64,000 nucleotides of DNA, taken from positions 1-64,000 of the forward strand of contig JBBQWS010000003.1 in the NCBI GenBank assembly GCA_038210415.1. Reading direction: 5' to 3'. Origin of the DNA: JBBQWS01 sp038210415 (GTDB lineage: Bacteria; Actinomycetota; Actinomycetes; Prado026). Shown here piece after piece: positions 1-11,446 of this stretch; positions within the stretch are counted from its first letter, which is position 1, and every line of letters starts with the position of its first letter. The position numbers and the translations under genes were made by a program. The notes beneath the pieces are model-generated. The model saw nothing but the letters and a program-made list of their open reading frames with translations, did not search any database and was not told the DNA's origin.

Positions 1-129
1 CGTGCTCTTGCCGGATCCGGACGGACCGACGAGGAAGACGAACTCGGCCTTGGCGACGTCGAAGCTGGCCTCGCGGAGCGCGACGACTTCGGTCGAATAG
101 GTTTTGGTGACATTCTCGAGTCGGATCAT
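1..129 (-). CDS. ftsE: Cell division ATP-binding protein FtsE (N-terminal part, runs off the window)
   Basis: Only the first 43 codons are inside the window. They begin at an ATG preceded by a GGAGAAG ribosome binding site about 6 bases upstream. The peptide starts MIRLENVTKTY and ends in a Walker A motif, GPSGSGKST, so it is an ABC ATPase. FtsE is the ATPase of the FtsEX complex, which sits at the division septum and activates peptidoglycan hydrolases through FtsX. The assignment to FtsE rather than another ABC ATPase rests on the N-terminal sequence and on its place directly after prfB, the usual prfB-ftsE-ftsX order in actinobacteria. The Walker B and signature motifs lie outside the window. 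Confidence 0.85.
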   Translation of the reverse strand, partial: MIRLENVTKTYSTEVVALREASFDVAKAEFVFLVGPSGSGKST

Positions 130-193
130 CGGATCTTCTCCACGCACGCCTGCAGCCGCCGCGCCGCCCAGAGCTCGGTAAACAATAACGGGT

Positions 194-1294
194 TCACTCC
201 GCCTCCCGCCGTCGCCACCGCAGGTAGCCCTCGATGAACTCGTCGATATCGCCGTCGAGCACGGCCGTCACGTTCCCCGATTCGACCTCGGTACGCAGGT
301 CTTTGACCATCTGGTAGGGCTGCACGACATAGGAGCGAATCTGACTCCCCCACCCGACCTGCGCCTGCCTGCCGGCGATGCTGTCGAGCTCTTCCTCGCG
401 CTCTTCTTCGATCTTGGCGGCGATCATCGTCTTCAACCGGCGCATCGCCTTCTCGCGGTTCTGCAACTGACTGCGTTCTTCCTGCGAGGAGGCGATCAGC
501 CCGGTGGGCTCGTGGATCAGCCGCACCGCCGACGACGTCTTGTTGACGTGCTGGCCACCTGCGCCGCTGGCACGGAACACCTCCATACGGATGTCGCTGT
601 CGTTGACCTCGAGATCGAGCGCGTCCATGACGGGCCACACCTGAACGTTGGCGAAGCTGGTCTGACGTCGGCCCTGGTTGTCGAACGGGCTGATCCGCAC
701 CAAGCGATGGGTCCCCCGTTCCGATGTCATCAGCCCGTAGGCGTACCGCCCGGTGATGGTGAACTCGGCCGACATGATGCCGGCTTCGGCACCCTCGCTG
801 ATCCCGTCGATCTCGAAGCCGAAGCCGCGGCGCTCGGCCCAGCGGCCGTACATCCGCAGCAGGATCTCGGCCCAGTCCTGAGCATCGACGCCGCCGTCTT
901 TGGAATTGATCTGCACTATGCAATCGGCCTCGTCGTGCTCGCCCGTGAACAGGCTGCGCAGGTCGAGTTGATCGAGACGAGTGGTGATCGCCTTGACAGC
1001 TGCATCGAGCTCGGGTTCCTGCGAAGCGTCGTCGACCTCGCGTGCCAACTCGTGCAGCACTTCGGCATCTTCGAGGTTGCCAGCGAGAACATCGAACTGG
1101 TCGATGTCGGTCTTGATGTTGGCGTACTCGGTGTTGATCTTCTTCGCCTCATCCTGGTCATCCCAAAGATCCGGACGGGCAACTTCGTGTTCGAGCTCGA
1201 TCAACCTGGCCCGGTTCGAGTCGATCTTCAGATAGCCCTCAGCTTCGCCGAGGCGGCGGCGGAGCTCTTTCAAATCGTCGGAGTAGTCGCGCAT
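194..1294 (-). CDS. prfB: Peptide chain release factor 2
   Basis: This 366-residue protein recognises UGA and UAA stop codons on the ribosome and triggers release of the finished peptide. Near residue 201 it has the SPF tripeptide that reads the stop codon (RISPFDNQGRRQ). Near residue 243 it has the catalytic GGQ motif in GAGGQHVNKT. Length is normal for RF2. There is no in-frame UGA near the start, so the autoregulatory +1 frameshift known from Escherichia coli prfB is absent; the gene reads straight through. It follows secA with about 9 bases between them and precedes ftsE, so the three are probably co-transcribed. Base composition is less GC-rich than in genes beyond 4.2 kb. Confidence 0.97.
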   Translation of the reverse strand: MRDYSDDLKELRRRLGEAEGYLKIDSNRARLIELEHEVARPDLWDDQDEAKKINTEYANIKTDIDQFDVLAGNLEDAEVLHELAREVDDASQEPELDAAVKAITTRLDQLDLRSLFTGEHDEADCIVQINSKDGGVDAQDWAEILLRMYGRWAERRGFGFEIDGISEGAEAGIMSAEFTITGRYAYGLMTSERGTHRLVRISPFDNQGRRQTSFANVQVWPVMDALDLEVNDSDIRMEVFRASGAGGQHVNKTSSAVRLIHEPTGLIASSQEERSQLQNREKAMRRLKTMIAAKIEEEREEELDSIAGRQAQVGWGSQIRSYVVQPYQMVKDLRTEVESGNVTAVLDGDIDEFIEGYLRWRRREAE

Positions 1295-1303
1295 AGGGCG
1301 GGG

Positions 1304-4084
<2,781 letters not shown>

Positions 4085-4210
4085 GAATTCTCCAGAGGCA
4101 GGGGTCACACCGCCCGAGCGGGCAGTCCTACGGCACGGTCATCCACAACGTCGTACCGGCTCATCGTAATCGGATGGTGACCCGAGCGGGACGCCTGGCA
4201 AGGTAGGCGG

Positions 4211-5380
4211 GTGTCGACCACCGCGAAGCCGTCCCCACCCCCCGCTCCCGTCGTCCTGCGCGACGGCCGCCTGGTTCTCCGGCCGCCCACCGAGGCCGAC
4301 GTCCCCGCGATCACGGCGGCCTGCCAGGACCGCGACCTGCACCGGTGGCTGGAGAACCTCCCCGACCCCTACACCGAGGCCGACGCGCGCACGTTCGTGG
4401 CGATGCAGACCGAGCGCTGGGACCGCGAGATCATCGACGGCGAGGAGCGCAATTTCGCCATCACGTCCGCGCAGGACGGTCGGCTGCTCGGCATGACCGG
4501 CCTGCACAACCTCGTCGAGATGGGCCACCCGACCGGAGGCTGCGCCGAGATCGGCTACTGGGTCGTCGAGGCCGAGCGCGGAGCCGGGGTCATGACCGAC
4601 GCGGCCCGGCTGGTGTGCGCCTGGGGCTTCGATGCCCTCGGCCTGGCCCGGATCGAGTGGCAGGCCCAGACCGGCAACTGGGGGTCCCGCCGGGTGGTCG
4701 ACAAGCTCGGCTTCACGTTCGAGGGCACCTGCCACGACCGGCTGATCCACCGGCGCGTCCGCGTCGACGGCTGGCTCGGGGGGATCACCCGGGTCGAGTT
4801 CGAGACGGGCGTACGGCCGGCGCCGTCAAGCCCGGAGATCGGGCACGAGGGGCTGCTGCTGCGCGACTGGAGCCTCGGCGACGCCGCCGACGTCCTGACC
4901 CTCGCCCAGGACGAAGGCAGCCGCCGGTGGTCGCCGTCGATGCGCGACATCCAGACCCTCGACGACGCGGCCGTCTGGGTCGTCTCGCGCACCCGCCCGG
5001 CTAGCTGGGCCGTGACCGACGCGGCGTCCGGCGCGCTCGTCGGGCGGGTCAGCCTGCACCACCTCGCCCCCGACGACCGGTCGGCCGAGATCGGCTATGC
5101 CGTCCTGCCCGGCTGGCGCCAGCAAGGCGTCGCGACCCGAGCGGTGTCGGCCGTGACCGCGTACGGCTTCGCGGCCGAGCCGCAAGGGCTCGGCCTGGTC
5201 CGGATCGCGCTGAACCACGGGGTCGGCAACGAGGTGTCGTGCGCGGTGGCCGCCGCCACCGGGTACACCTTCGAAGGCGTGCAACGACAAGGCATCAACG
5301 CGCCCGACGGCCGCTTCGACGACGCCCATGTGCACGCCCGGCTCGCCTCGGACCCGGCGCCCGAGCGGCCGACCCGATGA
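4211..5380 (+). CDS. Tandem-domain GNAT acetyltransferase
   Basis: This 389-residue protein contains two GNAT domains of the RimJ/RimL type, roughly residues 15-190 and 215-380. GNAT enzymes move an acetyl group from acetyl-CoA to an amine, often a protein N-terminus or an aminoglycoside; the substrate here is unknown. The acetyl-CoA-binding motif A is visible in each half as ERGAGVMTDAARLV and WRQQGVATRAVSAV, followed by GLARIE and GLVRIA. It starts at a GTG right after a GGTAGGCGG stretch. Its stop codon overlaps the ATG of the next gene, a close relative, so the pair is translationally coupled. It is divergent from secA, with a 126-base gap that should hold both promoters. Confidence 0.8.
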   Translation: MSTTAKPSPPPAPVVLRDGRLVLRPPTEADVPAITAACQDRDLHRWLENLPDPYTEADARTFVAMQTERWDREIIDGEERNFAITSAQDGRLLGMTGLHNLVEMGHPTGGCAEIGYWVVEAERGAGVMTDAARLVCAWGFDALGLARIEWQAQTGNWGSRRVVDKLGFTFEGTCHDRLIHRRVRVDGWLGGITRVEFETGVRPAPSSPEIGHEGLLLRDWSLGDAADVLTLAQDEGSRRWSPSMRDIQTLDDAAVWVVSRTRPASWAVTDAASGALVGRVSLHHLAPDDRSAEIGYAVLPGWRQQGVATRAVSAVTAYGFAAEPQGLGLVRIALNHGVGNEVSCAVAAATGYTFEGVQRQGINAPDGRFDDAHVHARLASDPAPERPTR

Positions 5381-6495
5381 CGGCGCGCGGGCCCGTGGTG
5401 CTGCCCGAGCTCGCACCCACGCTGACCGCCGACGGGCTGCTGCTGCGGGCCTGGCAGCCCAACGACGCCGACTTCGTCCGCGAGCTGGCCACCGACCCCG
5501 AGACCCGGCGCTGGGCCCAGTCGTTCTGGGGCATCGGCGACGTCGACGGAGCCCGGCAGTACATCGCCGCCCGGCTCGAGTACCGCACGATGTGGGTGGT
5601 CTGCGACGCGGCCAGCGGCGACCGGGCGGGCTGGATCGGGCTGTCCTACCTCGAGCCCGACGAGCGGTCGATGATGATCTCGTACGGCGTCGCACCGCGC
5701 TGGCGCCGACGAGGTATCGCCACGCGAGCCGTCGCGGCTGTGACCGCACACGGCTTCGACCCGGCCGGCCTCGGCCTGGTGCGGATCACGCTCGAGCACG
5801 CCACCGCCAACTACGGCTCGTGCGCGGTCGCGGCATCGTGCGGTTACGTCGTTGAGGGCATCCTGCGGCAACGGATCCAGCAGGAAGCGGGCGGACTCGC
5901 CGACTCGCACGCCCACGCCCGGCTGGCCGACGACCCGCCTGGCCCGCTTGCCGCGCCCCCCACGCCGGTGGAGCCCGTGGAGATCGTCGCGGGGGCGTAC
6001 CAGCTGTGCGTCCCCAGTGTCGAGCTCGACGCCGCCGCGATAGTCGCCGCGTGCGCCGACCCGCAGATCAGCCTCTTCAACAGCGGACCCGTCGACCTCG
6101 ACTCGGCCCGGGCCTGGTGCCGCAGACGGGCCGACTGGACGTCCGGCGAGGCGGCCTCCTGGGTGGTCAAGGACACCCTCGGAACGTTGCTCGGGCAGGT
6201 GTCGCTCTTCGAGATCGACAGCGACCAGCGGACCGCGCAGATCGGGTACTGGGTGGCGGCGGAGGCCCGGGGCCGCGGCGTGGCAGCGGCCGCGGTCGAC
6301 GCCGCCGCCGGCTTCGGGTTCGGTGCGCTCGGCCTGCACCGGATCGAGCTGTTCCACGCACTCGAGAACGTCGGCTCGTGTCGCACCGCAGCGCGCGCAA
6401 GGTTCGCCCTCGAGGGAGAGCTCCGGCAGTCGTACAAGTACGGCGACGGGGTCTACCGCGACGAGCACGCACACGCCCGGCTCTCGACCGACTAG
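5377..6495 (+). CDS. Second tandem-domain GNAT acetyltransferase
   Basis: The gene starts at the ATG of an ATGA overlap with its upstream paralogue and encodes 372 residues. Two GNAT domains are seen, with motif A copies WRRRGIATRAVAAV and ARGRGVAAAAVDAA. The first is almost the same as the second-domain motif of the neighbour, so the pair probably arose by duplication of a two-domain gene. The likely chemistry is acetyl-CoA-dependent N-acetylation; the substrate is unknown. An extended reading frame continues upstream, but only as the shadow of the previous gene, so the overlapping ATG is the better start. The end overlaps the convergent glycosylase gene by four bases. Confidence 0.78.
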   Translation: MTARGPVVLPELAPTLTADGLLLRAWQPNDADFVRELATDPETRRWAQSFWGIGDVDGARQYIAARLEYRTMWVVCDAASGDRAGWIGLSYLEPDERSMMISYGVAPRWRRRGIATRAVAAVTAHGFDPAGLGLVRITLEHATANYGSCAVAASCGYVVEGILRQRIQQEAGGLADSHAHARLADDPPGPLAAPPTPVEPVEIVAGAYQLCVPSVELDAAAIVAACADPQISLFNSGPVDLDSARAWCRRRADWTSGEAASWVVKDTLGTLLGQVSLFEIDSDQRTAQIGYWVAAEARGRGVAAAAVDAAAGFGFGALGLHRIELFHALENVGSCRTAARARFALEGELRQSYKYGDGVYRDEHAHARLSTD

Positions 6496-7715
6496 CCGAG
6501 GCGGGCGACGGCCCCCGCAAGAGCCGGCCCGAGGTCGCCGCGGCCGGTCACCTCGACTCCCGAGAGCCCCAGCCACCCCGCCATCGAGATGAGCTCCTCG
6601 GCCAGCTCGTCGGCGGTGTCGGCCGGCGCACCCGGCTCCGCGTACGCCGCCTGCACCCGTAGGACCCCCGCCTGCCGGTCGGACTTGAGGTCGACGCGCC
6701 CGACCAGCCGGTCGCCCAGCAGGAACGGCAGCACGTAGTAACCGTGCACGCGCTGCTCTGCTGGGACGTAGATCTCGATCCGGTATCGGAACCCGAACAA
6801 GCGCTCGGTGCGGTCGCGCTCCCAGACCAGCGGGTCGAACGGCGCCACGAGAGCGCGAGCCCGGACCCGGCGTGGCACCACCGCCTGCGGGTCGAGGTAC
6901 GCAGCGGCCCGCCAGCCCTGGACGCGGACGGGGACGAGCTCACCGGCCTCGACGGCGGTGGCGACCGCGGCCTTGGCGTCGGCCACCGAGAGTCGGTAGT
7001 AGTCGCGCAGGTCGCGCTCGGTGGCCACCCCGAAGGACCGAGCCGCCCGTAGGACCAACATGCGCTGCGCGGCCGACCGGTCGGGGGTCGGCGCTGCGAG
7101 CACGCCCGCCGGGATCACCCGCTCCGGCACGTCGTAGAGCCGCTCGAACCCCCGCCGCGACGCGGTGGTGATCTCCCCTGACCAGAAGAGGTACTCGAGT
7201 GCCCTCTTGACATGAGACCAGTCCCACCACGGGCCGGCCCTGCGGGTGCGCCCCCCGTGCAAGGCCTCGATCTCACCCGCCGAGATCGGCCCGGACCGAT
7301 CGACCTCGGCCAGCACATCGGCGACGAACCCGGGCCGCTCCACCATGATCCGGCGCATGCCACCCCAGGCGTCAGCGTGGGCCTGCACCATCCGCCAACG
7401 GAACAGCGGCTGCGCCTCGACGGGCAGCAGGCTCGCCTCGTGGCCCCAGTACTCGAAGAGCTCGCGCGGGGCCCGGGCCGTGCTGGAGTACGCCGCCTGG
7501 TCGAGCAGCGACGTCGGGTACGGCCCGAGCCGGCTGAACAGCGGAAGGTAGTGGGCTCGGGCCAGGACGTTGACCGAGTCGATCTGGAACAGGCCGGTGC
7601 GCCGGAGGACTCGGCGCAGCGCGCGCCGGTCTGGCACGCCATCGCCGCGCCGGTCGTTGAACCCCTGCGCGGCCAGGGCCAGCCGTCGGGCCTGGTCGGA
7701 AGACAGGTCAGCCAC
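6492..7715 (-). CDS. AlkX/YcaQ-type winged-helix DNA glycosylase
   Basis: This 407-residue protein belongs to the HTH_42 (YcaQ) family, which removes alkylated bases or unhooks interstrand cross-links. Near residue 44 it has FQIDSVNVLARAHYLPLFSR. The Gln-x-Asp of this motif is the catalytic signature of the AlkX (YcaQ) branch, whereas the AlkZ branch has Gln-x-Gln. The LVAPFDPLVWERDRTERLF segment and the HGYYVLPFLLGDRLVGR segment are also typical of the family. It is convergent with the acetyltransferase pair and ends four bases inside it. Upstream lies a decayed antiporter gene on the same strand. An AlkZ-type relative lies at 38.6 kb. Confidence 0.85.
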   Translation of the reverse strand: MADLSSDQARRLALAAQGFNDRRGDGVPDRRALRRVLRRTGLFQIDSVNVLARAHYLPLFSRLGPYPTSLLDQAAYSSTARAPRELFEYWGHEASLLPVEAQPLFRWRMVQAHADAWGGMRRIMVERPGFVADVLAEVDRSGPISAGEIEALHGGRTRRAGPWWDWSHVKRALEYLFWSGEITTASRRGFERLYDVPERVIPAGVLAAPTPDRSAAQRMLVLRAARSFGVATERDLRDYYRLSVADAKAAVATAVEAGELVPVRVQGWRAAAYLDPQAVVPRRVRARALVAPFDPLVWERDRTERLFGFRYRIEIYVPAEQRVHGYYVLPFLLGDRLVGRVDLKSDRQAGVLRVQAAYAEPGAPADTADELAEELISMAGWLGLSGVEVTGRGDLGPALAGAVARLG

Positions 7716-7718
7716 CGG

Positions 7719-8373
7719 TCACCCCCACCAGAACGACGACGCGATCACGACGTACAGCCCGATCAGGGCCACCCCCTAGAGCCAGGTCGACTCGCCGTCG
7801 AGGATGATCACGGTCACCACCAGCATCGCGACGAACACCGCAGCGATCAGCAGCGGCGCGAAGGCCAGTGTGAACACCGCGCCGCCGACGAGCGGGCTGC
7901 TCGGCAGCAGCATCACCCCGACCGAGACCAGCATCAACGTGACCATCAGTCGCGCCGAGGGGCGCCGAAAAGTGCTGGGTGCCGTGCTTGAGGCCGCCGA
8001 CCGTGAACGCCAGCCCCAGGACCAGCAGGATGTTGGCGAGGATCGACCCCACGACGGCGGAGGTCGCCACGTCGGTGAGCCCGGCCCGCAGCGCGAACAG
8101 CGCAATGAAGAGCTCAGGCAGGTTGCCGAGAGCGCTCTGGACGACACCGGTGGTGCCTGGGCTCATGCGTTCGGACAGCTGGTCGACGGCGCGTCCGGCG
8201 AGCGCCGCGAGGGCGCCCACCGCGGCCCCGCTCACCCCGAACGCGAGCACCGCGTTCACCTCGACGTAGTGGCAGATCCCGGCTACGACCGTCAGCCCGG
8301 CCGACACCGCGATCAGGATGCGGTCGATCCGGTCGAGGGTCGGCGACGAGGCGATCCGCTGGTCCGTGGACAT
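7719..8373 (-). pseudogene. Decayed Ca2+/H+ antiporter (CaCA/Cax family)
   Basis: The first 140 or so codons read as the N-terminal half of a Ca2+/H+ antiporter, including GNLPELFIALFALRAG and SILANILLVLGLAFTVGG, the first CaCA repeat. At a G4 run near 7959-7962 (plus strand) one extra base shifts the frame. Continuing in the restored frame gives ARLMVTLMLVSVGVMLLPS, which then joins directly to what should be the end of the second CaCA repeat (LLIAAVFVAMLVVTVIILDG). A TAG at 7776-7778 then replaces a conserved codon in GESTWL-x-GVALIGLY, after which the native ending SSFWWG and a TGA are still readable. So there is one frameshift, one nonsense codon and an internal loss of very roughly 130 residues compared with the usual length of about 360. 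A working exchanger is not expected. Confidence 0.82.
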
Positions 8374-8410
8374 GCCGGGGATCCTGCCAGACCCGGCGGG
8401 CTCCGGTCGG

Positions 8411-9130
8411 CTAGGTGATCTCGAGCAGCTTCTCGCGGACGGCGTAGACCACGGCCTCCATCCGCGAGTGCAGCTGCAGCTTCTCGAGGATGTTGCGGAT
8501 GTGGTTCTTGACGGTGTTCTCGCTGATGTACAGCTGCTTCGCGATGTCGCGGTTGTTCAGCCCGCGCGCCACCAGGCGGAGCACCTCGAGCTCGCGGTCC
8601 GTCAGCCTCGGCGCCGGCACCTGCTGCCGGTCGCCGTCGCGCTTGATCAGCGTGGCGAACTCCGAGAGCAGCTTGGAAGCCATCGACGGGCTGATCAGCG
8701 ACTGCCCGCCGGCCACCGCGCGGATCGCCGTGGCGACCTCGTCGATCGAGATCTCCTTGAGGAGGTAACCCGTGGCGCCGGCTTTGATGGCCTCGTACAG
8801 GTCACCCTCCTCGTCGCTGATCGTCAGCATGATGATGCGCGCCGACGGGACGACGTCCTTGATCGCCGTGCAGGCCTCGATGCCGGAGCGACGGGGCATC
8901 CGCACGTCCATCAGGACGACGTCGGGGAGCAGGTCAGCGGCCCGCTCGACGGCCTCGGCCCCGTCACCGGCCTCGCCGACGACCTCGATGTCCGGCTCCT
9001 GCGCGAGCACCATCTCCAGGCCGCGCCGGAACAAGGCATGGTCGTCGACGACGAGCACCCGGATCGGGTCGGAGTCGACCGACGGCGCGGCGGCGGCCGC
9101 ACGGTCGCTCTGGACGAACGAGTCGCTCAC
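8411..9130 (-). CDS. NarL/LuxR-type response regulator
   Basis: The 239-residue protein has an N-terminal receiver domain (VLVVDDHALFRRGLE, phospho-acceptor Asp in VLMDVRMPR near residue 74, Lys in LLKEIS) and a C-terminal LuxR-type helix-turn-helix (LTDRELEVLRLVARGLNNRDIA, then NTVKNHIRNILEKL). It is a DNA-binding transcription regulator that should be activated by phosphorylation. No histidine kinase gene adjoins it, so the partner is elsewhere or it is an orphan. The same family lies between hpf and secA in Streptomyces, so its position is conserved. The first 20 residues are a disordered Ala/Ser-rich leader. Confidence 0.92.
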   Translation of the reverse strand: MSDSFVQSDRAAAAAPSVDSDPIRVLVVDDHALFRRGLEMVLAQEPDIEVVGEAGDGAEAVERAADLLPDVVLMDVRMPRRSGIEACTAIKDVVPSARIIMLTISDEEGDLYEAIKAGATGYLLKEISIDEVATAIRAVAGGQSLISPSMASKLLSEFATLIKRDGDRQQVPAPRLTDRELEVLRLVARGLNNRDIAKQLYISENTVKNHIRNILEKLQLHSRMEAVVYAVREKLLEIT

Positions 9131-9197
9131 CGGGCCCCCTGAATGTGGCCGGAGCCACGCGTCAACTGGTCGGCGTCATCCTCTCACGCCCTGGTGC

Positions 9198-9791
9198 TCA
9201 GCCGGCGGCCTCCAGCTCGAGGCAGATCACGCCGTAGTCGTAGGCGCGTCGGCGGTAGACCACGGACGGTCGGGCGTTGGCCGAATTGATGAACAGGAAG
9301 AAGTCGTGCCCGACCAGCTCCATCTCGTACAAGGCCTGGTCGAGCGTCATGGGCTTGGCCGGGTGCGACTTCTCGCGGACGATCATCGGCCCGGTCTCGG
9401 GCACCGACCACTGGTCGTCGGGCTCCACGAGGTGGGGGACGGCAGCGAGCTTGCCGCTCTCCGCAGCAGCGGCCTTCTCGTGCCGGTTCCAGTTGGAGCG
9501 CCGGTCGGCGTTGCGCCGCAACCGCGCCTCCAGCTTGGCGTACGCGACGTCGAGGGCGCCGTACTTGTCATCGGTCGCAGCCTCGGCGCGGATCACCGGC
9601 CCGCGGCTGCGACAGGTGAGCTCGACCCGGAAGGCCCGGTCGGCCAGGCGCGGGTTCGTCTCCTTGGACACCTCGACGTCGACGCGCTGCAGTCCCGCGT
9701 CCAGCCGCTCGACCTTGGCCAGCTTGTCGACGACGTGCTCCCGGAACCGTTCGCTGAGGTCCAGATGCCGACCTTTGACCACGATGTCCAC
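9198..9791 (-). CDS. hpf: Long-form ribosome hibernation promoting factor
   Basis: HPF binds the decoding centre of idle ribosomes and, in its long form, pairs them into inactive 100S dimers. The start is the GTG of VDIVVKGRHLDLSERFREHV, preceded by GGAGG four bases upstream; the reading frame is open for 60 more codons but without family similarity. The N-terminal RaiA-like domain covers about residues 1-100. The C-terminal dimerisation domain includes PMTLDQALYEMELVGHDFF and the ending RRRAYDYGVICLELE. The 197-residue length fits the long form. It sits between comF and the response regulator, as in other actinobacteria. Confidence 0.93.
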   Translation of the reverse strand: MDIVVKGRHLDLSERFREHVVDKLAKVERLDAGLQRVDVEVSKETNPRLADRAFRVELTCRSRGPVIRAEAATDDKYGALDVAYAKLEARLRRNADRRSNWNRHEKAAAAESGKLAAVPHLVEPDDQWSVPETGPMIVREKSHPAKPMTLDQALYEMELVGHDFFLFINSANARPSVVYRRRAYDYGVICLELEAAG

Positions 9792-9912
9792 GAGTCCTCC
9801 AGTTGCTTCAGTTGTTTGGCGGGCACCCACCCGTCCGACCTGGTCTTCGACCCCACATTCGCCTGCTGAACCGTTCGCAGCGCTGTGCGCCACTACTGGG
9901 CCTCTCTCGGGT

Positions 9913-9933
9913 CGGCGGATATCCGATCCGCCG
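9913..9933. terminator. Candidate hairpin in the comF-hpf intergenic gap
   Basis: The 320-base gap between the hpf start and the comF stop holds no gene that I can support. Its clearest element is a perfect 8-bp stem, CGGCGGAT / ATCCGCCG, with a 5-base loop. There is no U-tract on either strand, which is common in high-GC genomes. It could end comF transcription about 180 bases after its stop codon, or lie in the hpf leader RNA. The rest of the gap presumably contains the hpf promoter, but no convincing -35/-10 pair was recognised. Confidence 0.3.
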
Positions 9934-10111
9934 TCGAGGCAGGACTTACTCCTAAGCCGCACCGTGCTCGGCGACGACAAGTCGCCTTACGTGGACCGTT
10001 TCGCCTGCGACTGGCATCGGCTTGCCGGACCGCCCCGCAGCACGACGAGGTCGTCCTGCGAAGTCGGCGGCCGGCGCAACCACGGGCCCGGATGGGTGCC
10101 ACAGCTCGACG

Positions 10112-10846
10112 CTAGTCCCCGTCGGCGACAGCGTCGAGCGGAACCGGCGAGGCTCGCCGACGGGTTGCGCAGACGACCGCCGCACCCAGCACCGGAACCC
10201 CGGCGACGCGCAGCGCACGAGCCGCCTCGGCCAACGTGGACCCCGTGGTCACCACGTCGTCGACGAGCACCACCAGACGTCCGGAGAGGCGGGGTGCCAA
10301 CCCAGGACGAAGCCCGAGCGCGCCGGCGAGGTTGGCCTGCCGCTGGGCCGCGCCGAGCCCGGCCTGGTCGGCCACCGCCCGCCGGACCTGCAGCACCGGG
10401 GCCACCCGGGCATCGACCCCGGCGGAGCTCAACGACCCTGCAGCCACCGCCGTGATCCGCCGCAGCGGGTCGTGGCCGCGCCGACGCGTGGCGGGACGTC
10501 GGGACGGGACGGGCACCAGCGCCACCGGCCGGGCTCCCCCACCGGCAGCGACGAGCTGGAACGCCACCGCACGGGCCAGGGCCAGCCCGAGCGGTCGGGC
10601 CAGGGCCAGTCGTCCGTCCTCCTTGTGGGACAGCACGAGGGCCCGGAGCACCCCGTCGTAGGCCCCGACGGCTGCGACCGGCGGCAGCCCGTCGGGCGCC
10701 GGCACCGGCGTCACCAGGTGAGCGCGAACGTCAAGGGCCGGCGCACACCGTGCGCAGACGATGTGCCCGTCGCAACGTTGCGAGCACCCCGCGCACCCGA
10801 GCGGGACGACGAGGTCGAGCAGGGTCGTTCCGAGGCGACGAAGCAT
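10112..10846 (-). CDS. comF: ComF family phosphoribosyltransferase-like protein
   Basis: The protein has 244 residues from the ATG of [15 protein letters not shown]. An N-terminal zinc-ribbon-like segment (CAGCSQRC, then CARC) precedes a phosphoribosyltransferase fold with the PRPP-binding loop [17 protein letters not shown]. The family is known from DNA uptake and replication-restart work (ComFC), but a precise role in actinobacteria is not settled. The position between lpqB and hpf is conserved in this phylum. The open frame extends far upstream, but that part overlaps the divergent DUF1801 gene and has no family similarity. Confidence 0.88.
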   Translation of the reverse strand: MLRRLGTTLLDLVVPLGCAGCSQRCDGHIVCARCAPALDVRAHLVTPVPAPDGLPPVAAVGAYDGVLRALVLSHKEDGRLALARPLGLALARAVAFQLVAAGGGARPVALVPVPSRRPATRRRGHDPLRRITAVAAGSLSSAGVDARVAPVLQVRRAVADQAGLGAAQRQANLAGALGLRPGLAPRLSGRLVVLVDDVVTTGSTLAEAARALRVAGVPVLGAAVVCATRRRASPVPLDAVADGD

Positions 10847-10972
10847 GCGACCAGCCTGACCCGGTGCAGCCTCCTCGCGGGGACCTGTTCGGGTGGCTGT
10901 GCACGGATCGGACCTATGGACGGGCGTCGGCCCTAGGCTGGCGCCGACCCGACTCAGCGAAGGGAGCCACCC

Positions 10973-11446
10973 GTGATGAGCAGCTCGGCGAGCTCGGTGG
11001 CGGAGTACCTCGCCGCGCTGCCGCCGGATCGCGCGGCAGTCCTGCGCGGGGTGCTGGACTCGCTCCAGGACGTGCTGCCGGACGGGCTCGAGCGAGGCAT
11101 CGCGTACGGGATGATCGGGTGGAGCGTGCCGCTCGCGACGTACCCCGACACCTACAACGGCAAGCCGCTGATGTACCTCGCGCTCGCGGCGCAGAAGAAC
11201 TACTGCGCGCTCTATGTCACGGCGGCGAGCGACTGCGGCGCCGATCGGGTCGACGAGAACGGCCTGCGCCAGCGCTGGGCGGGTGGCAAACCCCTCGACA
11301 TGGGTCGGTCGTGCATCAGGTTTCAGACCCCCGGCGACCTCGACCTGGCGCTGCTGCGCGAGCTCGTGGGCCAGTGGACGGTCGCCGAGTTCGTCAACTT
11401 CGCGCGGGCTCAGCGAGAGCGAAGGGGCAAGCGTCAGCCGGGGTAG
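10973..11446 (+). CDS. DUF1801 domain protein
   Basis: This 157-residue cytosolic protein carries the DUF1801 (YdhG/YjbR-like) domain. Recognisable pieces are the early [19 protein letters not shown] segment, the central [13 protein letters not shown] and [15 protein letters not shown], and the C-terminal [16 protein letters not shown]. The biochemical function of the family is not established. An AAGGGAG ribosome binding site lies 6 bases before a GTG that is immediately followed by ATG, so either codon could start translation. It runs convergent with lpqB, and the two coding regions overlap by 13 bases at their 3' ends. Confidence 0.8.
   Translation: MMSSSASSVAEYLAALPPDRAAVLRGVLDSLQDVLPDGLERGIAYGMIGWSVPLATYPDTYNGKPLMYLALAAQKNYCALYVTAASDCGADRVDENGLRQRWAGGKPLDMGRSCIRFQTPGDLDLALLRELVGQWTVAEFVNFARAQRERRGKRQPG

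Noticed and set aside
126..923. An overlapping 265-codon minus-strand frame within prfB
   Set aside because: It is the other frame of prfB, rich in Arg/Gly/Asp, with no start signal of its own.
1220..1294. Programmed frameshift in prfB as in E. coli
   Set aside because: The reading frame is continuous from the ATG and no in-frame UGA follows the first 25 codons.
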